Assembly: GCA_945865405.1 (NCBI GenBank)
Contig: CAMBDS010000013.1
Location: 1 to 64,000 of the forward strand
Reading direction: 5' to 3'
From: Caldithrix abyssi DSM 13497
GTDB lineage: Bacteria > Electryoneota > AABM5-125-24 > Hatepunaeales > Hatepunaeaceae
Length of the DNA: 64,000 nt
Shown: positions 57,248 through 64,000 of the stretch, piece after piece
How the letters are laid out: the number at the start of each line of letters is the position of its first letter
Position numbering within the stretch: position 1 is the first letter of the stretch
Notes under the pieces: model-generated
Database searches by the model: none
Told to the model about the DNA's origin: nothing
What the model saw: the letters and a program-made list of their open reading frames with translations, nothing else
Made by a program: the position numbers and the translations under genes

Positions 57248-58279
57248 ATCAACAATTGGGAACTTCCCCACGGAGCTATCCTCGCTCCAATGGCAGGCAT
57301 AACCGACTCTCCTTATCGCCAGATCGCCCGTCGCTACGGAGCAGGTTTACTTTACACCGAGTGCATCTCCGCCGAGGGACTTCGGCGTCTCGGCAAGGGA
57401 AGCTTCGACCTTTGCAGATTCGATCCTTTCGAGCGACCAATAGCTCTCCAGCTCTTCGGTTCAACGGTCGAATCGATAGCTGAGGCTGCGGCGATAGCCA
57501 GCGAGCGTTACTCACCCGATATGATCGATATCAATTGCGGCTGCCCGGTGAAGAAATTTGTCACCAAAGGTTGCGGCGGGGCTTTGATGCAGTTCCCCGA
57601 CCTGATCGGAAGGATTGTCGAAGCTGTGAAGGCTTCGTCCGGTCTCCCTGTCTCCGTCAAGCTACGCAACGGCTATCACTTGCCTGACGAGGTTGCTCCA
57701 AGAGCGGCGCGTATCGCCAAAGAGGCAGGCGCGTCGCTGGTCGCAATACATGCCCGCTATGTCCGCAAAGCCAAAGGTACCGCTGCCGACTGGGAAGTTA
57801 TCCGAAGGGTCAAAGAGGCAGTTCCGGATTTACCCGTCATTGGCAACGGCGACGTTGTCTCGTATGAGGATGCTGGGGAGATGATGAAACGCACCGGCTG
57901 TGACCGGGTAATGATCGCCAGATGGGCTGAAGGTCGCCCGTGGCTATTTGAGCCGCTAAAAAACGGCGATTTTTCAGCGAAAAATCCTGCCGAGCCACTA
58001 ATTCCTGTTAAGATTGACCTTATATTAGAACAGTTAAAATTGATGGTCGAATTCTACGGTGAAAGAACCGCTGTATTCCGGATGCGCAAACAGTTAGGCT
58101 GGTATTCACACGGTTGGCCCGGGGGGAGTAAGTTGCGAGGCGACCTGATGAAGATAGCTTCAGCTGAAGAGGTGGTAGTTAAGCTTAGGGCTTTCGAAAG
58201 TTCACTGGATCCCGACTATTTATCGGGACTGAAGCAGGTTGAATCCAACAATCGGATTGTTTTTGCGGAAGAAGGATAA
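57248..58279 (+). CDS. tRNA-dihydrouridine synthase; 5' end uncertain
   Basis: NNWELPHGAILAPMAGITDSPYRQIARRYGAGLLYTE...DINCGCPVKKFVTKGCGGALMQ; first track Met (57290) is inside the APMAG motif. Confidence 0.93.
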   Translation: MNNWELPHGAILAPMAGITDSPYRQIARRYGAGLLYTECISAEGLRRLGKGSFDLCRFDPFERPIALQLFGSTVESIAEAAAIASERYSPDMIDINCGCPVKKFVTKGCGGALMQFPDLIGRIVEAVKASSGLPVSVKLRNGYHLPDEVAPRAARIAKEAGASLVAIHARYVRKAKGTAADWEVIRRVKEAVPDLPVIGNGDVVSYEDAGEMMKRTGCDRVMIARWAEGRPWLFEPLKNGDFSAKNPAEPLIPVKIDLILEQLKLMVEFYGERTAVFRMRKQLGWYSHGWPGGSKLRGDLMKIASAEEVVVKLRAFESSLDPDYLSGLKQVESNNRIVFAEEG

Positions 58280-58290
58280 GGGGTAGTTAC

Positions 58291-59802
58291 TTGAACAAAC
58301 TGTACTACGGCGATTGCCTCGACGTTCTGCGAGAGTCTATTGAGGACGAGAGTATAGATTTGATCTATATCGATCCTCCGTTTAACTCGAAGAGAAACTA
58401 CAACGTCCTCTTCGAGTCGATTGACTTGAAGGATACGAAGGCTCAGAAGGAAGCGTTTGCGGATACGTGGAGCAATGTTTCTTACCTTGACCAACTGGCA
58501 ATACTCCAGGGATTAGATCGTGAACTGTGGCTTTTTTTAAAGAACCTAGATTCTCTTTCGATCTCCAAGGGATCTGTCGCCTATTTGACAACGATGGCGC
58601 TAAGAATCTTCTTCATGAAGAAGAAATTGAAAAAATCAGGTTCATTTTACCTCCATTGTGATCCAACCATGAGCCATTATCTCAAAATCGTATGTGATCT
58701 TGTTTTTGGCGAAAAGAATTACTTGAACGAAATTGTCTGGTGTTATAGAGAACGGGGTCTCGCTAAAAATTATTATAACAAAAAGCATGACGTAATACTA
58801 TTTTATTCAAAACATCGCGGAGCTCATGTTTTTAATGCCGACCAGATTCACGAAAGCTATTCACAAGTTAGCGTCAAAAAATTTAAGCATACCGACGACG
58901 AAGGAAGAAAATTTCGAATAAGGGGTAGGAATGTTGCTGAAGCTGGGAAGCTAAGGCAGAAAACCGATATTCCTATTCAACAAGAAAGCGAGTTTACGTA
59001 CCGGCAATATCTCGAAGAAGGAACTGGGCCTATGCCTTTGGATTGGCTTGAGTTACCCTTTCTAAATCAAGCGGCAGCTGAGAGATTAGGATATCCAACT
59101 CAAAAACCCGAGACACTTCTTGAAAGATTTATCAAAGCCTCATCAAACGAAGGTGATACTGTTGCTGATTTTTTCTGCGGCTGTGGAACAGCAGTCGCAG
59201 TAGCCGAACGCTTAAATCGGAAATGGATCGGTGTAGATATATCGCATCTTGCCATCAGGTTGATCTATAATCGCGTCACAGAGTCGTACAAGATTAATCC
59301 TGATCGTTATAGAGCGGTCAAGGAGGATATTTCTATTTTGGGATTCCCAAGAGATATTGCTTCCGCTAGAGAATTGGCGCGTGGTGCAAAAGGTGGACGA
59401 GTTGCCTTTCAGGATTGGGTGATTGAATTTATGCTTGGGGGAGTTTCGCGAGACTCTCACAAGGGATACGACGGATACATCGCGATCGGGAGGAGTGCGA
59501 CGGAAAGAGATTCTGTCTTGATCGAAGTAAAAAGTGGTTCGACAAATCTCGAGGATGTACGTGAGTTGATTTATGCGGTCGGAAATGAAGGCGCAGAAAT
59601 GGCATTATTCGTCTGTTTTAATGAGCACGTGACCGATGGTATGAGGAGGGCGGCTTTGCAGGCAGGATATTACGACCAATCATCTTATGGCACCAAATTC
59701 CCGCGCATCCAAATTCTTACTATCGAAGAGCTACTTGAAGGTAAAACCGTTCTGCACCCCAATCCAGCGTTGTTCAATGTTACCTTTAAGAAAGCATTTT
59801 GA
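58291..59802 (+). CDS. Site-specific DNA methyltransferase (N4/N6 type) with C-terminal PD-(D/E)XK nuclease-like domain
   Basis: LYYGDCLDVLRE...LIYIDPPFNSKRNYN (DPPF); TVADFFCGCGTAVAVAERLNRKWIGVDIS; C-term SRDSHKGYDGYIAIGRSATERDSVLIEVKSGSTNLEDVREL. Confidence 0.88.
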   Translation: MNKLYYGDCLDVLRESIEDESIDLIYIDPPFNSKRNYNVLFESIDLKDTKAQKEAFADTWSNVSYLDQLAILQGLDRELWLFLKNLDSLSISKGSVAYLTTMALRIFFMKKKLKKSGSFYLHCDPTMSHYLKIVCDLVFGEKNYLNEIVWCYRERGLAKNYYNKKHDVILFYSKHRGAHVFNADQIHESYSQVSVKKFKHTDDEGRKFRIRGRNVAEAGKLRQKTDIPIQQESEFTYRQYLEEGTGPMPLDWLELPFLNQAAAERLGYPTQKPETLLERFIKASSNEGDTVADFFCGCGTAVAVAERLNRKWIGVDISHLAIRLIYNRVTESYKINPDRYRAVKEDISILGFPRDIASARELARGAKGGRVAFQDWVIEFMLGGVSRDSHKGYDGYIAIGRSATERDSVLIEVKSGSTNLEDVRELIYAVGNEGAEMALFVCFNEHVTDGMRRAALQAGYYDQSSYGTKFPRIQILTIEELLEGKTVLHPNPALFNVTFKKAF

Positions 59803-59883
59803 TTCACTTTTTTCATCGCACGACTATTGATTGAATCTCAATAATCCAAGATTTTTTTCACCTTTTCGCTACCCGGAGGAGTG

Positions 59884-60330
59884 ATGATCCGCGTTCCATT
59901 CAGATACGAATTCAAGGACGACGAGTCAACAGATGAACTCGACTTTCTTTTTCATAGCTTCTACAAGAATCGTCGGCCAGTCCTTATGTCTTCGGAAAAA
60001 GGTTGGAGACCTTTAACCGATGTCTTTGAGACCGATGAAAATGTCGTCGTAATGATTGACATCGCTGGAATTTCTATCAACGACGTTAGGCTCACACTTT
60101 TCGGTAATATCCTTACCATACGAGGTATCCGAAGGGAACATCACTCAATCGAAAAACGACACTACCACAAAATGGAAATCGACTTCGGGCCTTTCGAAAG
60201 ACGTATCGAACTGCCGGCTCGAATCGACGCCGATCGCGCTGAACGCCGCTACCTTCAAGGTTTTCTCGAAATCGTACTGCCAAAACAGCCGCTTGGTCTG
60301 CTGAACAACGATGTGGAGATCGACCTGTGA
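59884..60330 (+). CDS. Hsp20/alpha-crystallin small heat-shock protein
   Basis: WRPLTDVFETDENVVVMIDIAGISINDVRLTLFGNILTIRGIRREH...FERRIELPARID; GGAGGA RBS. Confidence 0.92.
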   Translation: MIRVPFRYEFKDDESTDELDFLFHSFYKNRRPVLMSSEKGWRPLTDVFETDENVVVMIDIAGISINDVRLTLFGNILTIRGIRREHHSIEKRHYHKMEIDFGPFERRIELPARIDADRAERRYLQGFLEIVLPKQPLGLLNNDVEIDL

Positions 60331-62729
60331 ATCGACAAGCAACAAAAAAAGTTCTTAGCGTCGTCGCTGCATCACCCGATGAACAGACGATGCCGCTATT
60401 CCTGACTGATGAACTTGTCGTCTTCCCCGGAGTCATAACCCCCGTAGTTGTTACCAGCGATGACCAGATCAAGCTCGTAAATGAAGCCCTCAACGTCTCC
60501 AACAAGACAATGGCTGTATCCCTGAAGGTGCCTTCAACAGAAGAGGACAAACGAGGTGACGCTCCCTACTCCATTGGTTGTGCCGCAAGCATCATCAAGA
60601 TGCTTCGAATTCCCGATGGTTCACTGCGCTTGCTTCTGCAAGGCGGATCCCGAATAAAAATCACTGAGGTACTGAATGATTCAGGGCTTGGCAGACTTGC
60701 TCGTGTGACTTCACTCGAATCACTTGTAAGCGGGGGAGCTCGAATCGAAGCTCTAACCCGAAAAATTCGCGATGAGTTCACCGAAGTTATTGATATAGCC
60801 CCCTATCTTCCCTATGAGATGAAGGTTGCCCTGATCAACATTTCCGATCCGGGCACTATGGCCGACTTTATCGCCGCCAATCTCAACATTCGACCCGACG
60901 AACGTCAGGAGGTCCTTGCTGCCGTTGAAATCAATGAACGGTTGGCGATTATTTCCCGGTTTGTTGATCGTGAGTTGACTATTCTGAAGCTTGGCTCCAA
61001 GATTCAGCAGGAAGTTTCTGGCACTATTGAGAAAAACCAGCGCGAATACTTCCTTCGCGAACAGATGAAAGCAATCCGCAAGGAATTGGGTGAAGACGGC
61101 GAAGGTGCCGAAATAAAGGATTTAAATGAACGCCTTGCCAAATTCGCTGCGCCAGAACAGGCGAAAGAGGCGGCAAAGAAAGAGATTGAGCGCCTTTCCA
61201 GAATGAACCCCGCTTCTGCGGAATACACCGTCTCACGAACCTATCTCGATTGGCTGTTCGACCTACCGTGGCAAGTGTCGGATTCGGATAATCTCGACAT
61301 TAAACAGGCTCGCAAAATTCTCGATCGCGATCATTACGGGTTGGAGGATGTCAAAGATCGCATTCTCGAATTCCTCGCTGTCAAGAAATTGAAAGGTGGA
61401 GGGCGAGGCTCAATCGTCTGTCTCTCGGGGCCACCTGGAGTCGGTAAGACTTCCATTGGGAAGTCAATCGCTGAAGCAATGAATAAGAAATTTGTGCGGA
61501 TGTCGCTTGGAGGATTGCGGGACGAGGCAGAGATTCGCGGTCATCGCAGAACCTATATCGGCGCACTTCCGGGTCGCATCATCCAGAATCTGAAGAAAGC
61601 AGGCACCAACAACCCGGTCTTTATGCTGGACGAAATAGACAAGCTCGGTACCGATTTCCGCGGTGACCCAGCTTCAGCAATGCTCGAAGTGCTCGATCCC
61701 GAGCAGAACTTCGCATTTCAGGACAACTATCTTGAGGTCGAATTCGACCTCTCCAAGGTTATGTTCATCACGACAGCGAATTACCTCGAAACGATTCCTG
61801 CCCCTCTCCGTGACAGAATGGACATCATCAAATTACCCGGCTATATTACTCCTGAAAAACTGATGATCGCCAAAAAGTACCTCGTCCCTCGTCAGCTTGC
61901 TGATAATGGATTAAAGCCGGGGCAGATCACTTTTACGGATCGGACGCTTGAAAACATTATCGTCTATTACACCCGTGAGGCTGGCGTCCGTACTCTCGAA
62001 CGAACCATTGGCAAGGTTTGTCGCAAGATCGCGCTCGATGTCGCAAGTGGTGACGAGACAGCAACCTTTGTCGTCAACACGAAGAACCTCGACAAGTATC
62101 TCGGCCCACAAAGAATTATGCCCGATTTGCAAGGGAAAGGTCCTCGCATCGGTGTAGCGACCGGTCTTGCTTGGACTGCGGTCGGCGGCGTAATGTTGCA
62201 AATTGAAATTATCTCGATGCCCGGTGAAGGTAGGATGAAGATCACCGGGCAACTTGGCGACGTAATGAAGGAATCTGCCGAGATCGCCATGAGTTATCTT
62301 CGCTCGCATGCCGACAGATTGAAGATTCCGCGTGACTCTTTCAAGAAATTCGACATTCATCTCCATATTCCTGAGGGAGCTACCCCCAAGGATGGCCCTT
62401 CTGCGGGCGTCACGTTAACGACTGCTTTGGCAAGCCTGTTCACCGGCAAGCCCGTTCGCCACGATCTGGCAATGACCGGAGAGATCACCCTTCAGGGGCA
62501 GGTGCTTCCAATCGGTGGCTTGCGCGAAAAGACCGTCGCTGCGGCACGGGGGCATATGAAGATTGTCGTCTGCCCGGAGGGCAATCGAGCCGACTTGGAG
62601 GAAATCCCGGATATTGTGAGGGAGAAACTGGAGTTCAAGTTTGTCAGCACACTTGATGAAGTTTTGAAGCTGGCTCTTTTACCTAAGAAATCCGCAAAAA
62701 GAGTCTCTAAAGACCACAGTTCCAAGTGA
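60327..62729 (+). CDS. lon: ATP-dependent protease Lon (GTG start)
   Basis: [65 protein letters not shown]. Confidence 0.98.
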   Translation: MNRQATKKVLSVVAASPDEQTMPLFLTDELVVFPGVITPVVVTSDDQIKLVNEALNVSNKTMAVSLKVPSTEEDKRGDAPYSIGCAASIIKMLRIPDGSLRLLLQGGSRIKITEVLNDSGLGRLARVTSLESLVSGGARIEALTRKIRDEFTEVIDIAPYLPYEMKVALINISDPGTMADFIAANLNIRPDERQEVLAAVEINERLAIISRFVDRELTILKLGSKIQQEVSGTIEKNQREYFLREQMKAIRKELGEDGEGAEIKDLNERLAKFAAPEQAKEAAKKEIERLSRMNPASAEYTVSRTYLDWLFDLPWQVSDSDNLDIKQARKILDRDHYGLEDVKDRILEFLAVKKLKGGGRGSIVCLSGPPGVGKTSIGKSIAEAMNKKFVRMSLGGLRDEAEIRGHRRTYIGALPGRIIQNLKKAGTNNPVFMLDEIDKLGTDFRGDPASAMLEVLDPEQNFAFQDNYLEVEFDLSKVMFITTANYLETIPAPLRDRMDIIKLPGYITPEKLMIAKKYLVPRQLADNGLKPGQITFTDRTLENIIVYYTREAGVRTLERTIGKVCRKIALDVASGDETATFVVNTKNLDKYLGPQRIMPDLQGKGPRIGVATGLAWTAVGGVMLQIEIISMPGEGRMKITGQLGDVMKESAEIAMSYLRSHADRLKIPRDSFKKFDIHLHIPEGATPKDGPSAGVTLTTALASLFTGKPVRHDLAMTGEITLQGQVLPIGGLREKTVAAARGHMKIVVCPEGNRADLEEIPDIVREKLEFKFVSTLDEVLKLALLPKKSAKRVSKDHSSK

Positions 62730-62778
62730 CCCTACGCACATTGCCAAAGCACCCTTGACGCTATTATTAAGGATCAGA

Positions 62779-63327
62779 ATGAAGAAAGTTAATCGGAATG
62801 CCGCATTGATCCGCACCAGACTGTTTGCCACAGCTATTTTTATTGTCTCATTGGCGGCAATTCCAGGTATCGTCAACGCCCAGGAGACACTTGGCTTTGG
62901 TGTATCTGCAGGCAGGTCCTGCGGAAATGGTTTCAGTGTCAGGCGTTTGCCGGTAAACGGATTCGGGTGGCAAGCTGGAGGAATTTACTTGAAATCATCC
63001 ACAACCACTTACTCTAACATCGGTGTGGAACAGCTTTACATTCTGAATCGGACTGAAAATAGTTCGCTCTATTTGGTTGGAGGTCTATCTTATTCTTATG
63101 AGCGAACCAGGAGTGAAAATTGGGTTTGGGACAGTCAGACAGCTTCTTACTACACTCAAGTCGGACATAGTACTTCCAAAGGTTTAGGCGGAGGTGTGGG
63201 TGTTGGTGCTGCTTTTAGATATGCCCAATGGGATCAAATTTGGTTTTCGGCGGACTTAATGCTTACCGCTTATCACGATACGGTACTGCCCTCACCTCAA
63301 TGTGCAATTCACTATTTCTTTCGTTAA
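62779..63327 (+). CDS. Putative outer-membrane beta-barrel protein
   Basis: Signal peptide; C-terminal strands ending HYFFR. Confidence 0.6.
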   Translation: MKKVNRNAALIRTRLFATAIFIVSLAAIPGIVNAQETLGFGVSAGRSCGNGFSVRRLPVNGFGWQAGGIYLKSSTTTYSNIGVEQLYILNRTENSSLYLVGGLSYSYERTRSENWVWDSQTASYYTQVGHSTSKGLGGGVGVGAAFRYAQWDQIWFSADLMLTAYHDTVLPSPQCAIHYFFR

Positions 63328-63470
63328 GTAGGATTTTTTAATTTAGAATTCGGAATTTCACGACGTTATTGCTTCTAACCTCGTATCGAGGCGATATTTC
63401 CAATCTGACTTCCATTGTCCTTATTTTGAAGTTTATCAAATTAATTCACATCCAATACTGGAGTCCCCAA

Positions 63471-64000
63471 ATGAAACGGTTGCTTTCCCTTCTATTGATC
63501 CTGACACTTTCTGTCTCCTTCACCAATCGCGCAAATGCGGTCGATTTCCAGGAGGAATTGAAGAAATTGGCTCAGGACAATGCGGTTGGTTATGTCGGCC
63601 CCTTTGCCACTGCCTTCGGTACCGCAATGAATTCAGGGCTCTACCACACTGCCAAGCCCCACGGCATTCTCGGCTTCGACATCAGCGCCAAGATTTCGCT
63701 TGTTCAGGTCAATGACGAAGACCTCAGCTACATGTTCGTTGTCCCTGGCCAGATCCCGATCCCGGAGGATTACTTCAACCCCGGAAGCAACGACACACTC
63801 TGGTTGAACGGCAACAACATTTGGACTGACCGCGAAACCCCGACAATGTTTGGAGTCGATACTGGTCGTACACTCTTTGCAGATGGAGCCGATGCAGAAT
63901 TAATTGCGGCGATGCAGGCTGCGGGTTATTCCGACGCTGAGATAACCATTGCACGTGGATCTCCGCAATGGCAGAACGCATTGGATCAAATTCCCTCTCT
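63471..64000 (+). CDS. Secreted protein of unknown function, partial (runs off the window end)
   Basis: Own translation MKRLLSLLLILTLSVSFTNRANAVDFQEELKKLAQDNAVGYVGPFATAFGTAMNSGLYHTAKPHGILGFDISAKISLVQ...; open to window end; not in the ORF track. Confidence 0.75.
   Translation, partial: MKRLLSLLLILTLSVSFTNRANAVDFQEELKKLAQDNAVGYVGPFATAFGTAMNSGLYHTAKPHGILGFDISAKISLVQVNDEDLSYMFVVPGQIPIPEDYFNPGSNDTLWLNGNNIWTDRETPTMFGVDTGRTLFADGADAELIAAMQAAGYSDAEITIARGSPQWQNALDQIPS

Noticed and set aside
60113-62366. Minus-strand ORFs of 107-151 aa opposite hsp20 and lon
   Set aside because: Antisense shadows of strongly conserved genes.
1-64000. rRNA, tRNA or other structural RNA genes
   Set aside because: None recognised by eye in the intergenic regions; a covariance-model search would be needed to exclude them.

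Overview
The window is bacterial chromosome from a lineage with type IX-like secretion: C-terminal sorting domains recur and there is a PorV/PorQ-like protein. Phylum not assigned. Housekeeping genes (hrcA, rsmI, lgt, tmk, rlmN, queF, rfbC, ptsH, rpmB, dus, hsp20, lon) alternate with large secreted repeat proteins and small accessory modules: PemK/MazF, HicBA, HEPN/MNT, RelE/ParE-type pairs, PD-(D/E)XK nucleases, a nuclease-ImmA/IrrE fusion and a methyltransferase-nuclease fusion. Main results: (1) a Y1/HUH REP-associated tyrosine transposase (RAYT) at about 30.7-31.2 kb, bracketed by paired palindromes, with dozens of related GTAC/GTAG-footed palindromes dispersed in the window, two of them within coding sequence; (2) several conserved genes (lgt, rsmI, dus, possibly the RAYT) whose conserved N-termini have no in-frame ATG/GTG/TTG, with lgt starting at an ATC placed 5 nt after AGGAG; (3) an overlapping operon with two different PD-(D/E)XK nucleases plus an MNT nucleotidyltransferase; (4) a 2,836-aa protein with about 21 carboxypeptidase-regulatory-like repeats between an outer-membrane protein and a PorV/PorQ-like protein; (5) a 9-nt tandem repeat forming the signal-peptide core of a lipoprotein; (6) a frameshifted orphan sorting-domain pseudogene with a 30-bp perfect palindrome inserted in it. 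All calls are from reading sequence and translations; no database search was run.
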